Assembly: GCA_021397845.1 (NCBI GenBank)
Contig: CM038039.1
Location: forward strand, 7,991,731 to 8,055,730
Length of the DNA stretch: 64,000 nucleotides
Direction: 5' to 3'
From: Areca catechu
Taxonomy: Eukaryota; Streptophyta; Magnoliopsida; Arecales; Arecaceae
The notes under the pieces were generated by a model. The model was not told the DNA's origin and made no database searches. It saw nothing but the letters and a program-made list of their open reading frames with translations. A program made the position numbers and the translations under genes. Each line of letters starts with the position of its first letter. Positions within the stretch are counted from its first letter, which is position 1. Shown here piece by piece: positions 35,081 to 46,470 of this stretch.

Positions 35081-35512
35081 GGTCCGAATGACCCTCTCCT
35101 GCCGGAGTCCAGCCCACTATTCTTCGCCAGAGGTCCGACCCGCCGGAGCTGAGGTCCGAACGACCCTCTCCTGCTGGAGTCCGGCTCACTGTTCTCCGCC
35201 GGAGGTCCGACCCACCGGAGCTGGAGTCCAAACGACCCTCTCCAGCTAGAGTCCGGCCCATTGTTCTTCGCCAGAGGTCTGACCCACTAGAGCTGAGGTC
35301 CGAACGACCCTCTCCTGCTAGGGTCCGGCCCATCGTCCTCCACCAGAGGTCCGACCCGCTGGAGCTGAGATTCGAACGACCCTCTCCTGCTAGGGTCCGA
35401 CCCACCGTCCTCCGCTAGAGGTCCGACCCGCTGGAGCTGAGGTCCGAACGACCCTCTCCTGCTGGGGTCCTGCCCGTTGCTCTCCTTCGGAGGTTCGGCC
35501 GTTGATCCGACC
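35081..35512. repeat. 72-bp tandem array in the 5' LTR, six units
   Basis: ggtccgaacg-type starts occur at 35081, 35153, 35225, 35297, 35369 and 35441, exactly 72 bp (24 codons) apart. Each contains accctctcctgctgg and an aggtccgacc block. Confidence 0.95.
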
Positions 35513-35737
35513 AGCCGATCGTCTCATGGCCGATGTCCGATGGGCAAGCCTTGGCATCCAGGGTATTCCAGAAGCACCTTTCTATTACGGTGGGATTCTG
35601 CTATCTCAACGGCCCTGCTCCGCTACTTCCACGGTGTCGCCGTATCTGCGCGCCACGTGGTCACTCTCCAGATTTCCATAGGGGCAGATCGATCTTTCTC
35701 AGCCCCTCCCATAACGGATTTTAGACTGTTCCGCGCC

Positions 35738-35745
35738 TATATAAG
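35738..35745 (+). promoter_or_regulatory. TATA box of the 5' LTR
   Basis: TATATAAG within ccgcgcctatataagg, about 240 bp before the LTR end. The 3' LTR keeps the identical motif at 46173-46180. Confidence 0.7.
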
Positions 35746-35979
35746 GTATTTGGGGGATCCCGATCGAAGGTAGAACAACTCCTCCCTCTCCATACGCTAT
35801 TGATCTTTCAATTCCTCCATTATGTTGCCTTCGACTTCCTGCTAACTTAAGTATCGAAGGGTGCCCCGCCGGAACACCACCGGCGCCCTTGGAGACTTTT
35901 CTGCAGGGTCGCACTGGAGAGGAGCGCTCCAGCCTGTCTAGCCATCCCGGTTCTCGGTCCAGGAGTTGACGCAGCAACA

Positions 35980-35997
35980 GATTGGCGCTAGGAGGGC
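35980..35997 (+). other. Primer-binding-site-like sequence of element C
   Basis: gattggcgctaggagggc directly after the LTR end. The tRNA used is not identified. The same design is seen in elements A and B. Confidence 0.55.
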
Positions 35998-36048
35998 TGC
36001 ACCACTCTTTTCCTTCTAAAAGGAGGAATCCATCATCCCGGCAAGAAA

Positions 36049-37516
36049 ATGGCTAATGGAAGAGCTCCAAATGCCACTGCCAGGAGAGATACCTCTCCTT
36101 CCAGGTCTGAGGAGCCTCTTCGAGAGAACGATTTCGCTGCTACCGCCCCTACTGCTGCAGAACTCACCATTACTTTGGGATTGCAGCAGTTCCAAACCTT
36201 GGTGAACCGTATCGAAACACTTACGGCTGCGGTTCAGCAGTTCCAGGAAACAGTCGACAATGACAGCAGCTACTGGCTGCTTCTTACACCAACCATCTGA
36301 CGCTACTGTGGGAGGTCGACGGCCAGAGATCCCTCAGCATGGTTCCCACGCCGCCGCGGAGCCCCAGAGGTCCTTGGGTGATCGAGCTGACGGCAAAAGG
36401 GCGAGGTCTGCTTCGCCTTCCTATGCCGAGTCCATCCCCTCCGGCGGTCGGCTTATCGCCGAACCACCGAAGGACTATGGCAGCAAAATCATGCGCATGG
36501 AGGAGCGCATTGTTGAAATCGCCCTTCGGTAAAAGGCCGAAGGGGAACAGGTATACGACTCCCGTCCCCCGTTCTCTGAGAAAATTCTGGCGAAGATGAT
36601 TCCCAACCACTTCAAGATCCCACAGGTGGACCCCTACGACGATACCACCGATCCGATGGACCATCTGGGCATGTACAAGGCCCACATGATGGTCTAAGGT
36701 GCCTCCGACACCCTCCACTACATTGCCTTCCCTGCAACCCTCAAGAAAACCGCCCGGATGTGGTTCTCCGCCATCCGGCCAGGTACGATCCACTCATTCT
36801 CTTAACTCAAATCACTCTTTATTTCCCATTTCAGAACTTGCAATCGGATCCCGAGGACTACCGACTGCTCTTCCTCGTGCTGCAAAAGGAGGGAGAGACC
36901 TTTCGGGATTTCATGGCCCATTTCAACTTAGCAACCATGGAAGTCCCGGATTTAAACAAAGCTGTGGCGATGTCGGCCTTCAAGCGAGGGCTCCGCTTGT
37001 CCAGGCTGACCTTTTACCTGGGCAAGAAGCACTCGACAAGCTACAGTGAGTTGCTGGCCAAAGCGCAGAAGTACGCCCTGGCGGAAGAACAAGCAGCCGG
37101 CCGGTGTCAAGCTGAAGGCCCCGAAGAAGCGGAGCGATAAGGCTCCCGAAGTTCGACCTCCAAACGACAGTCGGCGATTGGCCCAACATCGAAGTCCGAA
37201 GCCGAGGGACTTCCCCCGAAGGTTCGAGACTTATGCACCTCTGTCCCTGCCAAGAGAGAAGATCCTGATGGAGATCAAGAACGAGACCTTTCTGCAAAGG
37301 CCTCAGCCGATGAGGGGCCCTCCTGTCATGAGGAACAAGGATAAATTCTGTCGCTTCCACAGAGACCATGGGCACAGTACCGAAGAGTGCCTGCAGCTGA
37401 AGGACGCCATTGAAGACCTCATCCGGAGGGGATACTTGCGCAAGTATGTCCGACCCCATCGGGACCGGGCAGAAACATCAAATGCCAGAAACCCTCTGGA
37501 GGAGGTGGAGCTCCCC
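36049..37516 (+). pseudogene. Gag of Gypsy element C, broken by frameshifts
   Basis: It starts MANGRAPNATARRDTSPSRS and runs with a helical stretch (TLGLQQFQTLVNRIETLTAA). The capsid domain is recognisable downstream: VDPYDDTTDPMDHLGMYKAH, FRDFMAHFNLATMEVPDLNK and MSAFKRGLRLSRLTFYLGKK. The zinc-binding-like box is CRFHRDHGHSTEEC followed by RRGYLRKYV. Gag would package the element RNA. Frame changes near 36290, 36790 and 37100-37140, plus stops at 36530-36532 and 36696-36698, destroy it. Confidence 0.85.
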
Positions 37517-39573
37517 AATCAAAGGCCAACTGGTGGGGACGTTGGCATGCTGCACCGGCAGTCCAGAGGAAGTCAGGAGAACAGGGCTGATATTGCTAAA
37601 AGGTCCCGGGGCTCCAATGCCATTACTTTTTCTGATGAAGATCTCCTAGAAAATCATGTTTTTAAGAATGATCCTGTAGTCGTGTCGGCAGTCGTTGACA
37701 ATTACGATGTAAGGAGAATAATTGTTGATAATGGAAGCTCGACAGAGGTATTGCTATATGATGCTTTTATGAGAATGAACTTATCCAGATCTATTCTGTT
37801 GGAGTCCCCCGTGTTGCTGACAGGGTTCGGGGATAACTTCGTCGAAGTGGAAGGCGAAATAGTTCTCCCTGTGACAATTGGGATGGAGCCTCTCCAGAAA
37901 ACTCTCCTCATCAACTTTATGGTCGTACGGACGACTTCGCCCTATAATGCTATTCTAGGCCGACCGGTCCTTAACAAATTCAGAGCCATCGTTTCTACCT
38001 ACTATCTGTTGGCGAGATTTTCAACCAGGAACAGGGTCGGAGTAATGAGGGGAGACCGTCGGATGGCTAGGCAGTGTTTGACTATTTTGAATCAACAATC
38101 AGAAGGCCATTCCACCATGGAGCAACTTGACCCAAGGGCTGAGGCCGACGACCTCGGTCAGCCAAGGGAAAAGATTCTGTTTATCCCACTCCGAAAGGAT
38201 GATCCCACTAAAGTCCTTCAGATCGGGGGCTCCCTCGGTGAAGACCTTAAGTCGGAGTTGATCAGCTTTCTTAGGAGTAATGCTGACGTTTTTGCTTGGT
38301 CAGCGTCGGACATGCCTGGGATACTGTCGGAGGTTATCACTCACCAACTCAAGGTCTATCCGACCTACCGACCTATCCGACAGAAGAAGAGAAGCTTTGC
38401 TGCCGAAAGACAGAAAGCTATCGATAAGGAAGTGAAGAAACTTCGTGATGCTGGCTTCATCAGGGAGGTTCACTACCCTGAATGGCTGGCAAATGTGGTC
38501 ATGGTGAAGAAGTCCAACGGAAAGTGGAGGATCTGTGTGGACTACACCGACCTCAACAAGGCCTATCCGAAGGACAGCTTCCCAGTACCCAAAATTGATC
38601 AGCTGGTGGATGCCACGGCCGGCCACCAACTTCTCAGCTTTATGAATGCCTTTTCCAGATACAACCAAATAAAAATGCATTCGGAAGATGAGGAGAAAAC
38701 CGCCTTTGTCACTGACCAAGGCTTGTACTGCTATCGGATGATGCCTTTCGGCTTGAAGAATGCCGGCGCCACCTTTCAAAGGCTGATCAATCGGGTGTTT
38801 GAAGGATAGCTGGGAAGGAACATGGAGGCTTACGTGGATGATATGATAGTGAAGAGTCTCCATAAGGCTGACCACATCAGGGACCTGCAGGAATCATTTG
38901 ACGCACTCAGGCGCCATCGGATGAAACTGAACCCCATGAAATGCACTTTTGGGATAACCTCTGGCAAATTCCTTGGTTTTCTAGTTACGCAGAGGGGAAT
39001 TGAAGTGAATCCGGACAAGATAAAAGCCATCAAGGAGATGGCGCACCCGACCAATAAAAAGTAGGTCCAAGAACTCACCGGTCGAATCGCCTCTCTCAAC
39101 CATTTTATCTCCCGGTCGGCTGAGAAGTCCCTGCCATTCTTCAAGACCCTGCGCCGGTCGGAGGGCTTTCTATGGACTGATGAGTGTCGGTTGGCTTTTG
39201 AAGCATTGAAGGAGTATTTGAAGAACCCTCCGCTGCTGGCCAAGCCGACGGAGGGGGAGCCCTTGTATCTTTACCTTTTGGCATCGGACGAAGTGATTTG
39301 CACCGTCCTTGTGCGAGTCGGAGAGGACGGACAGCAAAGGCCTATCTATTATATCAGCAAAGTCCTCCATGATGCCGAAGTGAGATACCCTAAGATGTAA
39401 AAATTGATTTACTCCCTGGTCACATCAGCTAAGCGGCTCCGACCATACTTCCAAGCATATCCAATCGTAATGCTGACAGACCAACCCCTTAAAGCAGTCC
39501 TCCGGAGCCCAGATACATCCGATCGGCTCACCAAGTGGGCCATCAAGTTAGGAGAGTTCGACATCTCCTTCTA
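37517..39573 (+). pseudogene. Protease, reverse transcriptase and first RNase H of Gypsy element C
   Basis: The protease core is IIVDNGSSTEVLLYDAF, where plant Gypsy enzymes have D-S/N-G-S. The reverse transcriptase is readable from YRPIRQKKRSFAAERQKAID through KWRICVDYTDLNKAYPKDSF, GLYCYRMMPFGLKNAGATFQ and the catalytic AYVDDMIVKS. It continues to the tether (TFGITSGKFLGFLVTQRGIE) and a Gypsy RNase H region (YLYLLASDEVICTVLVR, YYISKVLHDAEVRYPKM). Stops are at 38807-38809 (between RT finger and catalytic loop), 39062-39064 and 39398-39400. A frame change near 39573 separates it from the next part. Confidence 0.9.
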
Positions 39574-41409
39574 GCCATGATCTGCCTTAAAGGCCCAGTA
39601 ATTGCTGACTTCATTGCAAAGTGTACATGGAAGCAGGAGATGCCTTCTCGGATGGCCGAAATACCCGAAGCTGATGTTATTTATGAAGTAGAACCTGCCT
39701 GGACTCTCCATGTGGGCGGAGCGTCTAACCTTGCAGGCTGCGATGCCGGATTGATTCTGGCCTAGCCAGATGGGGAGAACCTGGAGTATGCTCTACACTT
39801 CTTATTTCAGGTGTCAAATAATCAAGCAGAGTATGATGCCCTCCTTGCGAGGCTGTGGATTGCCCATGAACTGGGCATCAGCTGGCTTAGAGTTTTCTCT
39901 GACTCCCAGCTGGTGGTCAACCAAGTGAAGGGGGAATTTGAGGCCAGGGATCCGACCCTGGCAAAATATTTAAACCAGGTACAAAGCCTCATCTCTCGGT
40001 TCAAATTTTTCGAAATCCTCCACATACCTCATCTGCAGAACTCCTTGGCCGAAGCTCTCTCTAGGCTGGCTACGACCGTCAACAGGACTTTCGACCGAAC
40101 CTTTGTGGAGTATTTGCGGCATCCTAGCATCGCCGAAGAACCGACAGAGGTCCACCAGGTGGAACATGAAGCTTCTTGGATGGATCCGATCCTTACTTTC
40201 TTGGCCAAAGGAACTCTTCCTGCATATCCGGCAGAGGCCAAGAGGGTGCGCCTGACGGCCTCTAAGTACGTTGTCCTTGATGGCGCCCTTTACAAGCGAT
40301 CGTTCTCGCTGTCGTTATTGAAGTGTTTAGGGCCAGCGGACGTCGATTACGCCCTCAGGGAAGTTCATGAAGGCATTTGTGGCGACCACCTCGGAGGGAG
40401 GTCCTTGGCTTACAAGATCATCCGGTAGGGGTATTACTGGCCCACCATTCAGAAAAACGCATCGGACTTCGTCCGAAGGTGCGATGCATGTCAAAGGTAC
40501 TCTATCATTCAAAGAAGACCTGCCAGCGAGCTTACTCCAATCACCGCCCCATGGCCGTTCGCACAGTGGAGGATGGATATCCTGGGACCCTTTCCCCCGG
40601 CCTCCGGGCAACGAAAATTTTTACTTATGGCTATCGACTATTTCACCAAGAGGGTGGAAGCCGAACCACTAGCACAGATAATGGAGGTTAAGGTAGAGAA
40701 CTTCGTCCGAAACAACATCATCTTTCAATTCGGCATTCCCCGGACCATCATTACTGATAATGGGAGACAGTTTGACAATTCTAAATTTCGAGATTTCTGT
40801 CAGCTATACCAAGTCTCTCACCGACTTACCTCGGTCGATCATCCACAGTGCAACGGAGAGGCCGAAGTCACCAACAGAAATATTTTACATGGGATGAAGA
40901 CCCGGCTCAATGAAGCAAAGGGACTGTGGGCAGAAGAACTCCATTCTGTGTTATGGGCATATCGGACGACCGCCAGAGCATCGACCGGTGAAACTCCATT
41001 CAACCTCACTTATGGAAGTGAAGCCGTCATCCCTATTGAAACTTCTCTCCAATCCCTCCGGATCGACCACTATACTGAGCCAGCCAACTTCGAGCAGCGA
41101 AGAGCCGACTTGGACTTGCTTGAGGAAACAAGACTTTGGGCAAGCATGAAGATGGCGATATGTCGCCAAAAAATGGCAAAGTATTACAACTCGCGGGTCA
41201 AGGTGCGAGCTTTCCGAGTCAAAGACTTGGTCCTGCGGAGAGCCGAAATCTCGAGACCGACTGAGCAAGGCAAGCTTTCCCCAAATTGGGAGGGACCTTA
41301 TTAGGTCGCTGAAGTGGTTCGGGCCGGCACATATCGACTGGAATTTTTGGACGGACAGCAGTTGGCACATCCGTGGAATGTAGACAATCTCCGCAAGTAT
41401 TATCAATGA
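39574..41409 (+). pseudogene. Second (archaeal-type) RNase H and integrase of Gypsy element C
   Basis: The frame carries a second RNase H (WTLHVGGASNLAGCDAGLIL, SNNQAEYDALLARLWIAHEL, FSDSQLVVNQVKGEFEARDP), diagnostic for the Tat clade. Integrase follows, with zinc-finger remnants near 40450-40500 and the catalytic core (DILGPFPPASGQRKFLLMAI, TIITDNGRQFDNSKFRDFCQ, HPQCNGEAEVTNRN), so D-D-E positions are present. The C-terminal domain ends YRLEFLDGQQLAHPWNVDNL with a stop at 41407-41409 and no chromodomain. Stops at 39763-39765, 40426-40428 and 41302-41304, and a frame slip near 40430-40570, inactivate it. Confidence 0.9.
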
Positions 41410-41429
41410 AGTTCACATTTCTTTTACGA

Positions 41430-41751
41430 ACCACTTCCAAAAGTCCGACTCCGGTTGGCAGAGGCTCTAGGGCAGCCCACTTCCGAAAGTACGACTCCGG
41501 TCGGTAGAGGCTCTAGGGTAGCCCATTTCCGAAAGTCCGACTTCGATCGGCAGAGGCTCTAGGGCAGCCCACTTCCGAAAGTTCGACTCCAGTCGGCAGA
41601 GGCTCTAGGACAGCCCACTTCCGAAAGTCCGACTCCAGTCGACAGAAGCTCTAGGGCAGCCCACTTTCGAAAGTCCAACTCTGATCGGTAGAGGCTCTAG
41701 GGCAGCCCACTTCCGAAAGTCTGACTCTGGTCGGCAGAGGCTCTAGGACAG
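41430..41751. repeat. 46-bp tandem array, seven units, 3' of integrase
   Basis: cccacttccgaaagtccgac-type units start at 41430, 41476, 41522, 41568, 41614, 41660 and 41706. Each ends with gaggctctagggcag. The period of 46 bp is not a multiple of three, unlike the LTR arrays. Confidence 0.95.
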
Positions 41752-42413
41752 CCAATCCGACCGCTGCCTCAACTGCCTCAGGGTCCGAAAAGTTGACGGA
41801 CCAACACTTGGGATAAATTTTCTAAGCTAGTTACTCCGGCCAAAGCTGACATCCGATCGCTGCCTCAACTGCCTCAGGATCCGGAATGCCGACGGACCAA
41901 CACTTAGGATAAATTTTCTAAGCTAGTTGCTCCGGCCTGAGCTGACATCCGACTGCTGCCTCAACTTTCTCAAGGTCGGGAAAGCCGACGGATTAATACT
42001 TAGGATAAATTTCCTAATCTAGTTGCTCCGGCCTGAGCTGACATCCGACCGCTGCCTCAATTACCTCAGGGTCCGGAAAGCCGACGGACCAATACTTAGG
42101 ATAAATTTTCTAAGCTAATTGCTCCGGCCTGAGCTGACATCCGACCGCTGCCTCAACTATCTCAGGGTCTGGAAAGCCGACGGACCAATACTTAGGATAA
42201 ATTTCCTAAGCTAGTTGCTCAGGCCTGAGCTGACATCCGACCGCTACCTCAACTGCCTCAGGATCCGGAAAGTCGACAGACCAACACTTAGGATAAATTT
42301 TTTAAGCTAGTTGCTCTGGCCTGAGCTGACATCCGACCGCTGCCTCAACTGCCTCAGGATCCGGAAAGCCGACGGACCAACACTTAGGATAAATTTTCTA
42401 AGTTAGTTGCGAC
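41752..42413. repeat. 96-bp tandem array, seven units, adjoining the 46-bp array
   Basis: ctgacatccgaccgctgcct starts occur at 41846, 41942, 42038, 42134, 42230 and 42326, exactly 96 bp apart, with a partial first unit from 41752. Each has an acttaggataaattttctaa block. Arrays in this position of Tat-type elements are known in other plants and can seed genomic satellites. Confidence 0.95.
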
Positions 42414-42694
42414 CGGTGCCTCAACCGCCCTAATCCATTCTCGATCTGGAAGGCCGACGGGCCAGTACTTGTAGTAAAAATCTTAAGAGGATCTAGTTCG
42501 GTCTGGGTTCTCACTCAATGCTTGCCCTGAAGATCCGACCACTCACTCTGATATGCCAACTGGCCCATACTTAGCAAAATTTCAGAAAGCGAAGTAGTAA
42601 ACAGTATGAAGAGAAGACAAGACAATAAGGAAAAGTTTTCTTTATTAATTCAAAATATTTTTACATAGACTGAAGGTCAGACCTTTACAACCAA

Positions 42695-44799
42695 CTAGGT
42701 CTGACCTTCGGAGGCTACAACAACGGCCACTTCGGCCCTTTCGGCTACGGTTGCCACTCTAGCCTCTTTGGCAACGATCTCCGCCGGGGCTTCGGTCGCT
42801 CGGGCTGTCGGGTCGATCCCCTCCGAAGCTGCTGCCTCCGCTGGCTTCGGTGGCTGGAGGAAGGCCAGGTCGAACTCTAGGAAGGCGGCGCTAACCTTCC
42901 CCAGGCACTCATCGTACTTGTAATCGAAGCCGACCATCTCGGCTTCGTTCATTTCCTCCTTGAAGTCTTCGGAGGCCTTGTAATCTGCAACGGCCTTCTC
43001 CCCGGCCATCTTCAGCAAATCTTGGGCTGACTTCAACAGGCCCTTGTATCTTTCCACCGATGCCTGATAGCCTTTCGCGCGGAGATCTAGATCAGTTGCA
43101 CGACCCTCCTCAACCTTTAGCCGACGAGCCAGAGCTTTAATCTTTTTCCTCATGCCCTTGAGCTTGGCCTCCCGATCAGCCTTCTTGGCGAGCAAGTCCT
43201 CCGTTTTCTTCTTTTGGGCCTCCAGTTCAACCTGCAAGGGGGACACCTCTGCCACTGCGGCCTTCAGACTAGTCACCTCTTCCATGGAGGCCGTCAATGC
43301 TGCCCAGGCGGTGTCCCTCACCAACTCGGCCTCCTCGGCCCTCTGGGTCAGCTGCTCCTTTACGTACAGCAGCTCACCCAGCCCTTGGTCCATCAGTAGG
43401 TGGTCCCTGACGAGCTGCCGACAAAGATGAACGGTTAAAGAGGTTTCAATAGTGAATTGGAATTGAAGACAAGAGGAGTGAAGCTTACCCCCAAAAGATG
43501 GCGGAGGGAACTACTGGCTACCTCGTTTACTGACCACCCGTCAGTTTCGGGGATGGCTCGCTGGAGCTGCTCCCTTGCCTCCTTCACCGTGCGCCACAGT
43601 AGGCACTCTTCTTCTTCCCCCAGGGCCCAAGCGGCCCTCTCGTCAGCAGTCGACGGCCCTTCACCTGCAGGGGTCCTCTGGGTCGTCGGGGGGACCATCG
43701 CGGTCGTCTCTGACGGTGGAGGCGCAGGGGCTGCCACCATCCCAGCCGAGGTCGAATGCCTTCCCTCCGCCTGGACGGCTAGCTGTCCTGCTGAAGATGA
43801 TTGCTCGGACACAATCACCTTCCGGCATTCGGTCAGGGGCATGTCATCCCCGGAGTCGACCGACACCACTAGAATGGATGACTCCTCTGTCCATGGCTTT
43901 TTCGGCCTTTCGGGCACTGGTTCTGCTGCCCTTTTCTTTGATTCATGCTGTGCCGGCTTTGCGATCCGGACTGCTCTCCTCTGCACCGAACCGTGCCGAG
44001 AGGACAGCCCTATCCGGTTTCATTTTTTTGCCTGTCAACAAAAGCATAGTTAGTAATAGTCAAGCCGACAAGAAGTAAAGGAGATAAGAGTAGAAGCTAA
44101 TCTCTCCACAACACTCGCCCTACCTAATGTCGGATGTCGGCTGAGTCCTGCTCGGTGAAGGCTGTCCTCAAAAAGCAAGAAGTTTATGAACTTCGGATCT
44201 TCACCGTCCAACCTGTGGAAGTCGGCCTCGTCGGCCCTCGAGACCTTCCTCCCATGCAAGGCATCCGGCCTCGGCCCCCTCCAGGCTGCCTCGAAGCCCC
44301 ACGGCTCCAGGCTATCTATGAAGAAGAACTTGGACTTCCATCCATGAATAGCGGATGGAAGCCCCCCTAGAATCTTCCGGTTAGGACGGGGACTGAACAT
44401 CCACCATTCCTGACTCCAGAAGTCATGTTTTAACAGGAAGAAGTTGGAAAATATGGTCACCCGTGGCTCTATGTCGGCCTCCCGATATAGGACCATGAAG
44501 TCGTACAGTACTTTAATGATATTCGGCGTCAGCTGGGAGGGCGTGATCCTAAAGGTATTGAAGACCTGGACAAAGAAGTTATGGATCAGGAAACGAAGAC
44601 CGGCCTTCAGGTGGTCTTCGTACATGGGAAGGGCTCCTAAGTTCAGGGGTCCGTTTACCCTACCCTCTCGGCTGGGGACGGTCAGATGCAAGGTGGACGG
44701 GATGTTGTAAATTGTCCTAAGGTCTTCGACCCTCTCTCAGGTCATGGTCGACTGGATGTCGAAGGGTCCGGGTTCCCTACGACCTTGAGCTACGCCCAT
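42695..44799 (-). pseudogene. Opposite-strand coding region of Gypsy element C (Tat antisense ORF)
   Basis: Three long minus-strand frames lie head to tail. 44799-44050 starts MGVAQGRREPGPFDIQSTMT, has a TGA at 44739-44737, then includes LGALPMYEDHLKAGLRFLIH and FFLLKHDFWSQEWWMFSPRP. 43986-43435 is Ser/Pro-rich. 43393-42695 is a coiled coil (EAELVRDTAWAALTASMEEV, KGMRKKIKALARRLKVEEGR) with an Ala/Glu tail. A GT-AG intron of about 92 bp at 44032-44123 and another near 43394-43434 would join them. Tat elements such as Grande and RIRE2 are known to carry antisense genes here, and the first frame resembles their plant-transposon domain. Role unknown. Confidence 0.7.
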
Positions 44800-45388
44800 C
44801 CTAAATGGCGAAGAGGGAGATGGGGGAAGACAGAGACGGGACTAATCTGATTTTTGGGTCTCTAGAGAAGCCTAAGAGCAGCGCAGAAGGAGCAGGAGGC
44901 GATTTTCACTTCCAACATGGACGCAGCAATAAGTTCCCCCTAGGCACTGCCCCCCTCCTTTTATAGGCATCTGGGGCCCGCGTCCCAACGCGTCCCCCAC
45001 ATGCCGAGCTCCGACAGCCGCCGCTTCAGTTTCCGGATTGGACGGGAATCCAAGGAGATGCGCCGGATCGTATCCGGCCGCAATCCACGTGATGGGCAAG
45101 GCAAGGCGGATGGGCCGCTCTGGCAAGCGCGCCAACTACCCTGATGGCGCCACGTGTCCCACGTCGTCTCAAGAATACAAATGGACCGCTGCCGCACGCC
45201 GTACCAGCCATAACTGCCCCCTTTGGTCCTCACCAACCAGGCGTTGACAATTGTCCCGGAGCGGAAATCGAAGTAGGAGGCGGTCGGACACAGCATGTCG
45301 AGCCAGATTCGCCATCATTCGGAAGGCCAGCGCATTTATTGCCAATTAATGCCCTTGCCCTTTGAGCCTACGGACTCGCTCGAAGCAC

Positions 45389-45406
45389 AAGGGCCATGGG
45401 GACAAC
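45389..45406 (+). other. Polypurine tract of Gypsy element C
   Basis: aagggccatggggacaac directly precedes the 3' LTR start TGTTGTACC. It is purine-rich but interrupted. Confidence 0.6.
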
Positions 45407-46412
45407 TGTTGTACCATGACGGCTCACCCTCAACCAGAACCGACCCAGTCCTGCGGTCCGATTTGGCCACCCTCCTCAAGGCTCCAACTGAAGAGGTCCG
45501 ACCCGTCGGAGCTGAGGTCCGAACGACCCTCTCCTGCCGGGGTCCAGCCCACTGTTCTCCATCAGAGGTCCAACCCACCAGAGCCGAGGTCCGAATGACC
45601 CTCTCCTGCTGGAGTTCGGCCCACTGTTCTCCGCCGGAGGTCCGATCCACTGGAGCTGAGGTCCGAACGACCCTCTCCTGCTGGAGTCCGGCCCATTGTT
45701 CTCCGCCAGAGGTCTGACCCACTGGAGCTGAGGTTCGAACGACCCTCTCCTGCTGGGGTCTGGCCCACCGTCCTCTGCCAGAGGTCTGACCCACTGGAGC
45801 TGAGATCCGAACGACCCTCTCCTGCTGGGGTCCGACCCACCGTCCTCCGCCAGAGGTCCAACCCACTGGAGTTAAGGTCCGAACGACCCTCTCCTGCTGG
45901 GGTCCGGCCCGTCGCTCTCCTTCGGAGGTTCGGCCGTTGATCCGACCAGCCGACCGCCTCATGGCCAACGTCCAACGGGCAAGCCTTGGCATCCAGGGTA
46001 TTCCAGAAGCACCTTTCTTTTACGGCGGGATTCTGCTATCTCAATGGCCCTGCTCCACTACTTCCATGGTGTCGCCGTATCTGCGTGCCACGTGGTCACT
46101 CTCCAGATTTTCATAGGGGTAGATCAGTCTTTCTCAGCCCCTCCCCTAACAAATTTTGGACTATTCCGCGCCTATATAAGGTATTTGGGGAACCCCGCTC
46201 GAAGGTAGAACAACTCTTCCCTCTCCATACGCTATTGATCTTTCGATTCTTCCATTCTGTTGCCTTCGACTTCCTTTAACTTAAGCATCGGAGGGTCCCT
46301 GCCAGAACACCACAGGTATTCTTGGAGACTTTTTTCCAGGTTCGCCTGAGAGAGGAGCGCTCCAGCCTGTCTAGCTATCCCGATTCTCGGTCCAAAAGTT
46401 GACACAGCAACA
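45407..46412 (+). repeat. 3' LTR of Gypsy element C
   Basis: 1006 bp, TGTTG...CAACA, collinear with the 5' copy and with the same number of 72-bp units (starts at 45516, 45588, 45660, 45732, 45804 and 45876) and the same TATA box (46173-46180). Confidence 0.9.
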
Positions 46413-46470
46413 TGACACATGTAGCTAACCCCAATTAACTTGAGATTAAGGCTTCATTGAGTTGAGTGAG
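46413..46470 (+). pseudogene. RTE-class LINE C-terminus (right half, separated by element C)
   Basis: After the target pentamer the sequence reads HVANPN and a stop, then L-E-I-K-A-S-L. This matches the usual C-terminal H-V-A-D-P-N ending of plant RTE reverse-transcriptase proteins. It continues the frame left at 34971 when the Gypsy element and one target copy are ignored. The noncoding 3' tail probably extends toward 46.9 kb. Confidence 0.75.

Larger units (their letters stand above)
34972..35979 (+). repeat. 5' LTR of Gypsy element C
   Basis: 1008 bp, starting tattgtcccatgacg (the canonical TG has mutated to TA) and ending gcagcaaca. It contains six 72-bp units in its 5' half and a TATA box near its 3' third. 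Confidence 0.9.
34972..46412 (+). mobile_element. Tat-type Ty3/Gypsy retrotransposon C, full length, inactivated
   Basis: The 11.4-kb element has two LTRs (34972-35979 and 45407-46412), a primer site, gag, protease, reverse transcriptase, RNase H, a second RNase H, integrase, tandem arrays, an opposite-strand coding region and a polypurine tract. The second RNase H before integrase, the lack of a chromodomain, and extra DNA with an antisense frame before the 3' LTR mark the Tat lineage of non-chromovirus Gypsy elements. Target pentamers are GGACA on the left and TGACA on the right, differing at one base. About 19 of the first 165 LTR positions differ, so the insertion is old. Confidence 0.9.

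Noticed and set aside
36284..36793. A 169-codon minus-strand frame in element C
   Set aside because: It is the shadow of the gag capsid region on the other strand.
38300..38875. A 191-codon minus-strand frame
   Set aside because: It is the complement of the well-supported reverse transcriptase of element C.
43457..44053. Plus-strand frames of 198 and 167 codons
   Set aside because: They are complements of the antisense coding region; the minus-strand reading has better protein-like features and continues across neighbouring frames.
45336..45992. 218- and 137-codon minus-strand repeat frames
   Set aside because: They lie entirely in the 72-bp array of the 3' LTR of Gypsy element C.
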